Positions 16,035 to 24,368 of a stretch of 64,000 nt of DNA are shown here, piece after piece. The notes beneath the pieces are model-generated. The model saw only the letters and a list, made by a program, of their open reading frames with translations, had not been told where the DNA came from and ran no database searches. A program made the translations under genes and the position numbers. Source of the stretch: RPQJ01 sp963778185 (GTDB taxonomy: Bacteria; Pseudomonadota; Gammaproteobacteria; Steroidobacterales; Steroidobacteraceae). The stretch spans positions 1,364,001 through 1,428,000 of the forward strand of contig CAVZTF010000003.1 of NCBI GenBank assembly GCA_963778185.1. The letters run 5' to 3'. The first letter of the stretch is position 1. The number at the start of each line of letters is the position of its first letter.

Positions 16035-16655
16035 TCAGAGCACTTCGATCGTCCGCTCGGCGACGATGCGCCACGCCTGCCCTTCGCGGACCAGGGTCAG
16101 TTCCTTGCGGATGCCGTCGTCGCCGAAACGCTGCACGAAGGTCACGACCCTGCGGTCGACCCCCACCGTGCTGACGTTCACTTCCTCGAGGCCGGCCGAC
16201 GGCGTGCGCCCGGTGGCGACCTGCTGCGCGCGGCTCTCGATGAACGCGGTCGAGCCCGCTGCGTCGGGAGCCTGGAACGAAGGCGAGTACAGGGCGACGA
16301 CGGCCTCGGGCCTGCGCTCCGCCCAGGCCGTGGCCCAGGCGCGCACCGCTTCCTCCGCAGCATCGGCGACCTTGCCCTTGCGCGCGAAGTACTGCGGCGG
16401 CTCGTCCAGGCAGCGCGGCACGGGATCGAGCCGCGCTGGATCGGGCGCGACAGGCGGGATCGAGAGCGGCGCCGCCCGCTCCGTCAGGGCGATGCCGGCC
16501 GGCACGGCCATCGGAGGCCGGTCCACCGCCTGCAGGTATTCGACGTCGCCGCCGCAGGACCGGGTCGTCGTCCCGCAACCGGCGAGGGCGGCGAGCAGGA
16601 TGGCCGGCAGTAGGAGCCGCAGGTAGGAGACGTGCATCAATTGAGCCCGGGCCAT
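16035..16655 (-). CDS. Lipoprotein with NTF2-like C-terminal domain
   Basis: Up to 206 residues; a second ATG at 16634 (MHVSYLRLLL) gives a tidier lipoprotein signal. The signal ends in LAALAGC, so lipidation at Cys is likely. After it, DVEYLQAVDRPPMAVPAGI has a spacing that recalls the extended N-terminal segment of BamC-type lipoproteins, though this is only a resemblance. The C-terminal ~110 residues (VRAWATAWAERRPEAVVALYSPSF ... LVREGQAWRIVAERTIEVL) look like an NTF2/SnoaL-type domain as found at the end of some L,D-transpeptidase-associated proteins. Function is unknown. It sits directly upstream of glgP. Confidence 0.7.
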   Translation of the reverse strand: MARAQLMHVSYLRLLLPAILLAALAGCGTTTRSCGGDVEYLQAVDRPPMAVPAGIALTERAAPLSIPPVAPDPARLDPVPRCLDEPPQYFARKGKVADAAEEAVRAWATAWAERRPEAVVALYSPSFQAPDAAGSTAFIESRAQQVATGRTPSAGLEEVNVSTVGVDRRVVTFVQRFGDDGIRKELTLVREGQAWRIVAERTIEVL

Positions 16656-16703
16656 GCGAAAGGCGGCATTGTACCGTTACAGGCTGGGTGGCGAGGCGCG
16701 ACC

Positions 16704-17327
16704 TCATCCGGACCGGCGCGACCTCAGGACCTCGACCTGGTCGAGTTCCCACAGGTGCACCGGGGCACCGCGTCGCACGAACATGCCCGAACCGGCATTG
16801 ATGAAGGCCGGGGCCAGGCGCCGGCGGTACCAGTTGCCCGGGCGGAGGTGGACGTCGCGGTCGGTCGTACCCTGGTCGCAGTGGAGTTCCCAGTCCTCAC
16901 GGGTCAGCACGCCGAAATGCAGCACCCCGGCGCAGAGCTGGCCGAGGTTGCGGAGGGAGGCGGCGGCCTCGCGGGACGAAAGGTACTGAAGCACGTCATA
17001 GCAGACGACGAGGTCGAACGGACGCCTCGCCTGGAACGTCGCGGCCGACCCGAGCACCCAGCCATGGCGTTCACAGAGATAAGAGCTGGCTTCGACGCCC
17101 GTGTACCGGGCGTGCGGGAAATGACGCAGCAGGACATCGCGCATCAGCCCCAGGCCGCAGCCAAGGTCGAGGATGCTGCGGACCTTGAGTTCCCCGTGCC
17201 GCACGAAGGCCGCGATGAGATCCGCGCGCCGCGCCATCTCCGCCCGCGTCACCACGCGGGTGCGCGGGTCGAAATAGAAGCGGCGGTAGAAACCAGCGTC
17301 GAAGCGGTCGGCGGATAGGTGAGGCAC
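16704..17327 (-). CDS. Class I SAM-dependent methyltransferase
   Basis: 207 residues. The SAM-binding glycine motif is LDLGCGLGLMRD (residues ~58-69), followed by ARYTGVEASSYL for the acidic strand 2 end and FDLVVCYDVLQYL for motif III. This is a Rossmann-fold methyltransferase of the Methyltransf_11/25 type. The substrate is not evident. It is the first gene of the minus-strand run leading into the lipoprotein and glgP, with a 48-base gap to the next gene. It is divergent from hsp20. Confidence 0.82.
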   Translation of the reverse strand: MPHLSADRFDAGFYRRFYFDPRTRVVTRAEMARRADLIAAFVRHGELKVRSILDLGCGLGLMRDVLLRHFPHARYTGVEASSYLCERHGWVLGSAATFQARRPFDLVVCYDVLQYLSSREAAASLRNLGQLCAGVLHFGVLTREDWELHCDQGTTDRDVHLRPGNWYRRRLAPAFINAGSGMFVRRGAPVHLWELDQVEVLRSRRSG

Positions 17328-17440
17328 GCGGCAAGCATAGTGTGAGTTGCCGGCGGTGGGCAGTCTCCGGGCCCCACGCCATCGCTTTCAACAATTCAGT
17401 TATTATTAATTATCGTGCTATTTCTCAAGACGTATCGACG

Positions 17441-17469
17441 TTGATAGGCAGATATTTCTTTCCTATCGA
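17441..17469 (+). promoter_or_regulatory. Candidate promoter upstream of hsp20
   Basis: TTGATA (17441-17446), a 17-base spacer and TATCGA (17464-17469) lie in an AT-rich island (about 17390-17465) that stands out from the surrounding GC-rich DNA. The -10 match is weak. A heat-shock sigma-32 type promoter was looked for and not recognised. Confidence 0.3.
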
Positions 17470-17592
17470 GAGGCCGGCGCGCGGGGCGCGCGGGGCTGTC
17501 GGCGGCACCTGCGGCCCGCTCCGCGCCCGCATGGCATTGAGTAGCGGCGGAACCGCCCCCAACTCGTGCTCATCGAACACCAGAGAGCGCCG

Positions 17593-17994
17593 ATGAAGCG
17601 AAGCAATCCCAACCCCTGGATGTGGTCGGAGGCGGTGGACCTCCTCGACCGCGCCGAGCGGATGCAGCGCCAGTTCTTCCGGCTCGCGGGCGGCACGGAG
17701 CGCCCTCGCTGGGAGCCGCCGATCGACGTCTATGCGACCGGCGACGAGATCCTCGTCGAAGTCGCACTGCCCGGTGTCTTACCCGGCCGCGTCGAACTCG
17801 TCTGCGCCCCCGGTGAGCTGGTCATCCGGGGGGACCGCCGGTTGCCGGTCCGTCGCGGGGATGCCGCCATCCAGCGGCTCGAGATTCCGTACGGCCGGTT
17901 CGAGCGCCGGTTGACCCTGCCGTCCGGTGCCTGGGCGCTGGTCGCGCAGGAATTCGAGAACGGCTGCCTGCAGCTGCTGCTGGCCCGGCGATGA
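17593..17994 (+). CDS. Hsp20/alpha-crystallin family small heat-shock protein
   Basis: 133 residues from the ATG at 17593; a GTG at 17566 would add nine residues without better support. The alpha-crystallin domain runs from about residue 38 (WEPPIDVYATGDEILVEVAL) through LPGVLPGRVELVCAPGELVI to the end, where GRFERRLTLPSG gives the usual beta-6/7 region. The C-terminal I-x-I tail is reduced or absent. Small Hsps hold unfolding proteins in an ATP-independent way. It lies 19 bases before lon in the same direction, so holdase and protease are likely expressed together under stress. Confidence 0.87.
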   Translation: MKRSNPNPWMWSEAVDLLDRAERMQRQFFRLAGGTERPRWEPPIDVYATGDEILVEVALPGVLPGRVELVCAPGELVIRGDRRLPVRRGDAAIQRLEIPYGRFERRLTLPSGAWALVAQEFENGCLQLLLARR

Positions 17995-18013
17995 CCGGGG
18001 CCCAAGGACACCC

Positions 18014-20416
18014 ATGAGCACCAATGACACCCGCGTTCTCCAGCCCGCCGACCAGCCACCGGCCGCCCCGAGCCTGCCCGACGACATGCTGATCATCCTG
18101 CCGGTCCGCAACCTCGTGCTGTTCCCGGGCGTGGTGCTGCCGGTCGCGATCAAGCGCGGGAAGACCGTGGCCGGCGCCCAGGAAGCCGTGCGGGCGGACA
18201 CCAAGGTCGGCTTCCTGCTGCAGAAGGACGCGCAGACCGAGGACCCCGGCTTCGACGAGCTGCACCGCATCGGCACGGTCGCGAGCATCGTCCGCTACAT
18301 CACCGCGCCCGACGGCACCCACCACCTGGTCTGCCAGGGCGAGCGGCGCTTCCGCGTGCTCGACGCCGTGGGGGGATTCCCGTACCTCGTGGCGCGGGTC
18401 GAGTACCTCGCCGACACCGGCGGCTCCCACGCCGAGGTCGAGGCACGGTCCTTCTACCTGAAGCAGAAGGCCATCGAGGCCCTCTCGCTCCTGCCGCAGG
18501 CGCCCGCGGAGCTCTCGAACAGCGTGCAGGCCATCGAATCGCCCGCGGCGCTCGCCGACACCATTGCGAGCTTCCTCGACGTGAAGCCCGCCGAGAAGCA
18601 GGAGATTCTCGAGATCACCGAGCTCAAGGACCGCCTCGAGAAGGTGGCCACGCACCTGACCAAGCGCGTCGAGGTGCTGCGCCTGTCGCGGCAGATCGAG
18701 CAGCAGACCAAGGAGGCGATCGACGACCGCCAGCGCGAGATCCTGCTGCGCGAGCAGATGCACCAGATCAAGAAGGAGCTTGGCGACGAGGGCGGCGGAG
18801 AGGAGATCGCGGAGCTCGGCGAGGCCGTCACCAAGGCGGGCATGCCGCCCGACATCGAGGAGCACGCGCGCAAGGAGTTGAAGCGCCTCGAGCGCATGAA
18901 CGAGGCGAGCGGCGAGTACTCGATGGCCCGCACCTACCTCGACACGCTGCTCGCACTGCCGTGGTCGAAGCTCGACGAGGAGTCGATCGACATCGCCCGG
19001 GCGAGGGGCGTCCTCGACGCCGACCATTACGGCCTGGAGAAGATCAAGAAGCGCATCGTCGAGTACCTTGCCGTGCGCAAGCTCAACCCCGAGGGCCGCA
19101 GCCCCATCCTGTGCTTCGTGGGCCCGCCGGGCGTGGGCAAGACCTCGCTCGGGCAGAGCATCGCCCGCGCGCTCGGGCTCAGGTTCCAGCGCACGAGCCT
19201 CGGCGGCACGCACGACGAGGCCGAGATCCGTGGCCACCGGCGCACCTACATCGGCGCGCTGCCGGGCAACATCATCCAGGCGCTGCGCAAGGCCGGCACC
19301 CGCAACCCCGTGCTGATGCTCGACGAGATCGACAAGCTCGGCCACGGCATCCAGGGCGACCCGGCCTCCGCGCTGCTCGAGGTGCTCGACCCGGAGCAGA
19401 ACTCGACCTTCCGCGACAACTACCTCGGCGTACCCTTCGACCTGTCGAAGGTGCTGTTCATCGCGACGGCCAACCAGCTCGACACAATCCCGGGTCCCCT
19501 GCGCGACCGCATGGAGATCATCGAGCTCACGGGCTACACGGAGGAAGAGAAGGTGGAGATCGCCCGCCGCTACCTCGTACGCCGGCAGCTCGAGGCCAAT
19601 GGCCTGAAACCCGAGCAGGCGGCGATCAGCGACGCAGCGCTCGGCCAGATCGCGCGCGACTACACGCGCGAGGCCGGTTGCCGAAATCTCGAGCGACAGA
19701 TCGGCGCAGTGCTGCGCAACGTCGCGGTGCGCATCGCCGAAGGCTCGATCGAGTCGGCGTGGATCGACACCGCTGACGTGCCCGAGATCCTGGGCGCGCC
19801 GCGCTTCGAGAATGAAGTGGCGATGCGCGTCAGCCTCCCGGGCGTGGCCACGGGCCTCGCGTGGACGCCCGTGGGCGGCGACATCCTGTTCATCGAGGCG
19901 ACGCGGGTTCCCGGCAACGGCAAGCTGATCCTGACCGGGCAGCTCGGCGACGTCATGAAGGAGAGCGCGCAGGCGGCGATGAGCCTCGTGAAGTCGCAGT
20001 ACGAGACGCTGGGCATCGACCCGGCGACCTTCGAGAAGTGCGACGTCCACGTGCACGTGCCGGCCGGGGCGATCCCCAAGGACGGCCCGAGCGCCGGCGT
20101 TGCGCTCTACACGGCGCTCGTGTCGCTGCTCACCGGGAAAACCGTGCGCAACGACGTCGCCATGACCGGCGAGATCAGCCTGCGCGGCCTGGTGCTGCCG
20201 GTGGGCGGAATCAAGGAGAAGACCGTCGCGGCACGCCGCGCCGGCATTCGCACCGTGCTGCTGCCCGCGCGCAATCGCAAGGACCTCGAGGACATCCCCG
20301 AGAGCGTGCGCAAGGAAGTGAGCTTCGTCTGGCTCGAGCGCGTCGAGGACGCGACGGCCAATGCGTTCGGCCCCGCCGCGACGGCAGCCGTGACGCTTGG
20401 CGCCACTGGAACCTGA
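18014..20416 (+). CDS. lon: ATP-dependent Lon protease
   Basis: 800 residues. The start MSTNDTRVLQ has AAGGA 5 bases upstream (18004-18008). The N-terminal substrate-binding domain (LPVRNLVLFPGVVLPVAI) is followed by a coiled-coil region, then the AAA+ module with Walker A GPPGVGKTS (~residue 370) and Walker B VLMLDEIDKLG (~434). The C-terminal protease domain has the Ser-Lys dyad: Ser693 in KDGPSAG and Lys736 in GGIKEK, with the 43-residue spacing known from E. coli Lon. It is a cytoplasmic homohexamer that degrades misfolded and regulatory proteins. It follows hsp20 directly. Confidence 0.97.
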   Translation: MSTNDTRVLQPADQPPAAPSLPDDMLIILPVRNLVLFPGVVLPVAIKRGKTVAGAQEAVRADTKVGFLLQKDAQTEDPGFDELHRIGTVASIVRYITAPDGTHHLVCQGERRFRVLDAVGGFPYLVARVEYLADTGGSHAEVEARSFYLKQKAIEALSLLPQAPAELSNSVQAIESPAALADTIASFLDVKPAEKQEILEITELKDRLEKVATHLTKRVEVLRLSRQIEQQTKEAIDDRQREILLREQMHQIKKELGDEGGGEEIAELGEAVTKAGMPPDIEEHARKELKRLERMNEASGEYSMARTYLDTLLALPWSKLDEESIDIARARGVLDADHYGLEKIKKRIVEYLAVRKLNPEGRSPILCFVGPPGVGKTSLGQSIARALGLRFQRTSLGGTHDEAEIRGHRRTYIGALPGNIIQALRKAGTRNPVLMLDEIDKLGHGIQGDPASALLEVLDPEQNSTFRDNYLGVPFDLSKVLFIATANQLDTIPGPLRDRMEIIELTGYTEEEKVEIARRYLVRRQLEANGLKPEQAAISDAALGQIARDYTREAGCRNLERQIGAVLRNVAVRIAEGSIESAWIDTADVPEILGAPRFENEVAMRVSLPGVATGLAWTPVGGDILFIEATRVPGNGKLILTGQLGDVMKESAQAAMSLVKSQYETLGIDPATFEKCDVHVHVPAGAIPKDGPSAGVALYTALVSLLTGKTVRNDVAMTGEISLRGLVLPVGGIKEKTVAARRAGIRTVLLPARNRKDLEDIPESVRKEVSFVWLERVEDATANAFGPAATAAVTLGATGT

Positions 20417-20418
20417 GT

Positions 20419-20460
20419 GGTGCCAGTGGTCGAAATCCGACGGATCCGACCACTGGCACC
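20419..20460. repeat. Perfect 14-bp inverted repeat between lon and the CbiM-like gene
   Basis: GGTGCCAGTGGTCG (20419-20432) pairs perfectly with 20447-20460 around a 14-base loop. It lies between two convergent stop codons and could end transcription from both sides, but no T-run follows on either strand. Part of it (AGTGGTCGGAT, minus strand 20454-20444) recurs at 33405-33415, which suggests a dispersed repeat. Confidence 0.55.
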
Positions 20461-20461
20461 T

Positions 20462-21127
20462 CTATCGTTTCAAGTACAGCCGGTCGTCGAAGCTCATCAC
20501 CCACTTCGGCCGGTACACCACCGCCATGGCCATCACCATGCCGTTCGCGACGGCCTCGCCGAAACTCATGAGCGGCAGGACGGCAAAGTACTCGGGCCCG
20601 ACATGCGCCGCATCGAGCGCGCCCGCCGACGCGAGTATCGCCAGGCGGGCGAGCCCGGCGAGGTTGTAGGCGAGCGCGGAGCCCACGAACACGGTGACGA
20701 AGAAGTAGATGAAGTAATTGTGCGGCAGCCGCGCGTGTACCTGCTCGTGCAGCCGGGCAGTGACGAGCGCGGGTACGACGGCCACGCAGAGCAGGTCGGC
20801 GCCGAAGCTGCCCCACGCCGCGGGCCCGACGATGCAGAGCACGACGAGCACCATCCCGCCGCCGATCACGGCGAGCTGCCAGCCGTGCATCAGCGTCAGG
20901 GCCGTCACGAGCAGGAAGCGCAGCGACAGGCCGGGCGTGAATCCCGCCTTCATGGACCAGATGCCCACCAGCAGGCCGAGGCCTGCGAGCCACACCCACT
21001 GGCGCTCAGGGTCGTTGAGCCACACGCGCCAAGGTGCGCTCACCACCGCGACCCCGAGCACGAGGCCCGACAGCGCAAACGCGACGGCGCGCGTGCCCGT
21101 GCCGAGCAGTCCCGCCTCGATCAGCAT
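20462..21127 (-). CDS. CbiM-like integral membrane protein (ECF transporter permease family)
   Basis: 221 residues, almost entirely hydrophobic, with about six membrane segments. The C-terminal block SFGEAVANGMVMAMAVVYRP followed by WVMSFDDRLYL is characteristic of the proteobacterial branch of the CbiM family (PF01891), annotated as energy-coupling-factor ABC transporter permease. No ATPase or other transporter subunit is nearby, so transport and substrate are unproven. The ATG overlaps the stop of the upstream channel gene (TGATG), which suggests translational coupling. Confidence 0.7.
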   Translation of the reverse strand: MLIEAGLLGTGTRAVAFALSGLVLGVAVVSAPWRVWLNDPERQWVWLAGLGLLVGIWSMKAGFTPGLSLRFLLVTALTLMHGWQLAVIGGGMVLVVLCIVGPAAWGSFGADLLCVAVVPALVTARLHEQVHARLPHNYFIYFFVTVFVGSALAYNLAGLARLAILASAGALDAAHVGPEYFAVLPLMSFGEAVANGMVMAMAVVYRPKWVMSFDDRLYLKR

Positions 21128-23586
21128 CAGGCCGGTTCGGGCGGCCGCCTGCCCGCAAGCATGGCGCCGGCCTCGGGCGCGACGCTGCGCAGGTGCAGGT
21201 CCCGCTGCGGGAACGGGATCTCGATGCCCGCGGCCCTCAACGCCTCGTAGACGCGCATGGTCAGCTCGGTGCGGATGCTGACCCACTCGCCGAACTCGTT
21301 GGTCCAGGCGCGGACGCCGAAGTCGAGCGAGCTCGCGCCGAGCCCGGTGAACAGCACCGTCGGCTCCGGAACGGCAGCGACCCCGGGAGTTGCCTTCGTC
21401 ACCTCCATGAGCAGCTCGACCACGCGCCGCGGATCGCTGCCGTAGGCGACGCCGACGTTCACGTCGATGCGGCGGTCCATGTCGCTCAGGGTCCAGTTGA
21501 TCAGCTTCTCGTTGAGCAGCATGCCGTTCGGGACCACGACGTCCGCACCCTCGAAGGTCGTCAGTGTCGTTGCGCGCATGCCGATTTCCCGCACCTTGCC
21601 CGAGGTGCCGCTCACCTCGACCACGTCGCCCGGGTGGATCGGCCGCTCGAACATCAGGATCAGGCCGGACACGAAGTTGTTGACCACGTTCTGGAGGCCG
21701 AAGCCGATGCCGACGCCGAGGGCGCCGACGACGATGGCGAGCTGGCTGATCTCGAAGCCGGCGGCCGCCAGCGCGACGAAGAACCCGAACATCAGCAGCG
21801 CGTAGTACGTGAGCGAGGAGATGCTGCTTCCCACGCCGCGCGGCAGCGGCATCTTGGGCAGGATCTCGTCCTGCAGCAGCATGCGCACGGTCCTGGCGAC
21901 CCAGACGGCCAGGTACACCGAAACGACGAAGAGCAGCACCGCCCCCAGGGTCAGGGAAAGCTTGCCGAACCCGAGCTCGTACGTGAGCGTCGCGACCACG
22001 GCCTGGTAGATGGGACGGAAGACCCGGAACTGGTTCAGCACGACCAGCACCCAGATCGCAAACGCGGCGACGCGCAACACCTGGCTTAAGACCTTGAGCA
22101 GCGGCCCGGTGTACTGGGTGACGCTGCTGAATCGCGAGACGGCCCGGCGGGCGAGCAGCACCCTCAGCACGGAGCCGAGTACCGTCACGCCCGCGTACAG
22201 CACCAGGCCGATGTAGGCGCTGTCGAGAACGGCGCTCGTGAGCATTTCCGCGAGCGAGGAGTTGCCGAGGAGGTTGGCGACGGCCGAAACGCCGAGGCAC
22301 CCGATGGACGCCCAGCCGAACAGGCGCACGATCTTCAAGCCGATCGTCGGCGCGGTGGGGATCTTGCGCCGCGCCTGCAGCAGCAGCCACGCCAGCGAAA
22401 CGAGCGTGAGCAGCGTGACGGTGAGCAGGTGCAGCCGGTGGTAGAGCGGATGGGCGAGGAATACGAAGCCGAGCCGGTCGAGCACGTAAAGCCCGGTAGC
22501 GACGTACGGCCACGGCCCGAGTACCGCGAACACCTCGCGCGGCAGCAGTCGCAGCACGGGAACCAGGACGAGCATCAGCGCCGCCTCCTGCACGAGGACA
22601 GGCGCCTCCGGCTCGAGCACGATCGTTCCGACCAGCACCAGCACCAGCCAGGAGGAGATCGGGCGCAGCAGCACCTGCGCCGAGGCTTTCAGCTCCGGAT
22701 CGTCCGAGACGAGCTTGCGGCTGCGGGCGCTGAGCCACACGAGCAGCGGCAACAGCGCGAGCGCGAAGACGGTGCGGAATCGCAGCCGGTCCTCGTAGGC
22801 CGCGGCGTACTCCTGGAAAAAACCACGCTCGATGGCCACGCCGGTCGCCGCGATGGCAAGCGCGTCCTCCGAGCGGCGCGGCTCGCTCCAGAGCGCCCAG
22901 ATGGGCGGCGCGTCGATGCGGGTCAGGCGCCTGTCATTGTGGGCGATCGCAGCGTCGACCGCCTGCTGGCCGGCCTCGATGCCCGCACCGACCGTGTTGG
23001 ATCGGCGGCCGAGCTTGATCTGGCGATCGAGCGGAGCTGAGAGGGCCTGCTCCGCGAGCGCGAGCTGGGCGAGCACCGTGCTCGCCCGGTCGTCGAGCGC
23101 CGGGGCCAGGGCGCTGCCCATCGCCCCGGCCCGTGTCGCCTCCCACACGGCTTGTCGACGCGCGAGTTCGGCCGCATCTTCGGCATGAACCGCTGTCGCG
23201 CGCTGCAACTCCCCGCGCCAGTCGGCAAGCTGCCGCGCGTAGAAATCCCAGTGGCGCTCCAGGCTCTCCAGGCGGACCACGGGAAGCAGCAGCAGCTCCT
23301 CCCGCCTGAACAGCGGCGAGAGATCGCGGACGCCGCGGGACAGTGCATCGAGGCGCGCGCCGAGCGCGTCGCTGCCGTCCGCCTTCGTGGCCCGTCCGAT
23401 CACCTCCTGGATGTAGCGCTCGTCGGCGTCGGCCCGGGCCGGGATCTCGGCCTGTGGAATGGTCTCGAGGTCCGTCGTGGACGCGGGAGCGTCGGCGGCG
23501 TCCTCGGCATTCGCCGGCGCGACGGCCAGGCACAGCAGCAGGCCCGGCAGGAGGCCGGCGAGTATCCCGAGTCGGCGACGACGCAT
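21127..23586 (-). CDS. Large mechanosensitive ion channel, MscS/MscK type
   Basis: 819 residues. A cleavable signal peptide (GLLLCLAVAPANA) is followed by a periplasmic helical region of ~200 residues, many membrane segments and a C-terminal MscS core. Core marks are VVGALGVGIGFGLQNVVNNF (pore helix, TM3 equivalent), GDVVEVSGTSGKVREIGMRA, VVVPNGMLLNEKLINWTL and the beta/alpha C-terminal domain. It should open on hypo-osmotic shock and sit in the inner membrane. Its size matches MscK/YjeP/YbdG-like large members rather than the ~290-residue MscS. Confidence 0.88.
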   Translation of the reverse strand: MRRRRLGILAGLLPGLLLCLAVAPANAEDAADAPASTTDLETIPQAEIPARADADERYIQEVIGRATKADGSDALGARLDALSRGVRDLSPLFRREELLLLPVVRLESLERHWDFYARQLADWRGELQRATAVHAEDAAELARRQAVWEATRAGAMGSALAPALDDRASTVLAQLALAEQALSAPLDRQIKLGRRSNTVGAGIEAGQQAVDAAIAHNDRRLTRIDAPPIWALWSEPRRSEDALAIAATGVAIERGFFQEYAAAYEDRLRFRTVFALALLPLLVWLSARSRKLVSDDPELKASAQVLLRPISSWLVLVLVGTIVLEPEAPVLVQEAALMLVLVPVLRLLPREVFAVLGPWPYVATGLYVLDRLGFVFLAHPLYHRLHLLTVTLLTLVSLAWLLLQARRKIPTAPTIGLKIVRLFGWASIGCLGVSAVANLLGNSSLAEMLTSAVLDSAYIGLVLYAGVTVLGSVLRVLLARRAVSRFSSVTQYTGPLLKVLSQVLRVAAFAIWVLVVLNQFRVFRPIYQAVVATLTYELGFGKLSLTLGAVLLFVVSVYLAVWVARTVRMLLQDEILPKMPLPRGVGSSISSLTYYALLMFGFFVALAAAGFEISQLAIVVGALGVGIGFGLQNVVNNFVSGLILMFERPIHPGDVVEVSGTSGKVREIGMRATTLTTFEGADVVVPNGMLLNEKLINWTLSDMDRRIDVNVGVAYGSDPRRVVELLMEVTKATPGVAAVPEPTVLFTGLGASSLDFGVRAWTNEFGEWVSIRTELTMRVYEALRAAGIEIPFPQRDLHLRSVAPEAGAMLAGRRPPEPA

Positions 23587-23740
23587 GTGGGTTCCGATCC
23601 GTCTTTACCTGGGTTCGAGGGCCGATTGTCTCACCTGCGACGCTGCGCTCCCACCGCCACCCCGTCTCCCCGGCCCGCGAAGCCAGGGGCGCGGGGCAGA
23701 TCTGGCAGAATGGCCGCCCCACGGATCGGACCCGGCCCTC

Positions 23741-24358
23741 ATGCGCGAATTCCTCGCCACGCTGCTCGACTGGTACCTCGGGGCCCTGGACCAGGGTGGT
23801 TACCTGCTCGTGGGCCTCCTCATGGCGATGGAGAGCTCGATCATCCCGCTGCCCAGCGAGTTCGTGATCCCGCCCGCGGCCCACCTGGCGCACGTGAACG
23901 GCAACATGACGCTCACCGGCGTGGTCATCGCCGGAACCCTCGGCTCGTGGGTGGGCGCCTCCGTCATGTATTGGGCGTCGCGGCTGCTTGGTCGGCCGCT
24001 ACTGATGCGCTACGGGCGCTTCGTGATGATCACACCCGAGAAGATCGAGAAGGCCGAGGCCTGGTCGGCGCACTACGGCGTGGTGGGCGTGTTCATCTCG
24101 CGACTGCTGCCCGTGATCCGCCACCTGATCGGCATCCCGGCCGGCATCGTGCGGCTCAACTTCTGGTGGTATTCGCTGGTCACGATCCTGGGATCCGGGA
24201 TCTGGTGCGCCGTGCTGGCCTGGATCGGCGTGACGGCCGGTCAGGACCAGGAGCTGATGGCCGGCAATGTGCACCGTATTTCGCTGTGGGTCGGCGGCCT
24301 CATGGCGTTCCTCGGGGCGCTGTACTACTTCTTCGTTCACCGGCACATGCGCCGCTGA
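23741..24358 (+). CDS. DedA family membrane protein
   Basis: 205 residues from the ATG at 23741. DedA marks are LMAMESSIIPLPSEFVIPPA near the N-terminus, a GTLGSWVGASVMYWASRLLG segment, and RLLPVIRHLIGIPAGIVRLN containing the conserved Arg and Pro residues. There are four to five hydrophobic segments. DedA proteins are inner-membrane proteins linked to lipid carrier or phospholipid flipping and membrane-potential homeostasis. The next gene begins 10 bases downstream. Confidence 0.88.
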   Translation: MREFLATLLDWYLGALDQGGYLLVGLLMAMESSIIPLPSEFVIPPAAHLAHVNGNMTLTGVVIAGTLGSWVGASVMYWASRLLGRPLLMRYGRFVMITPEKIEKAEAWSAHYGVVGVFISRLLPVIRHLIGIPAGIVRLNFWWYSLVTILGSGIWCAVLAWIGVTAGQDQELMAGNVHRISLWVGGLMAFLGALYYFFVHRHMRR

Positions 24359-24368
24359 GCGCAAGCGC

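Noticed and set aside
20462..22738. Longer frame containing the CbiM-like protein
   Set aside because: The first ~535 codons overlap the channel gene out of frame and are low-complexity; the membrane protein starts at 21127 with a TGATG overlap.
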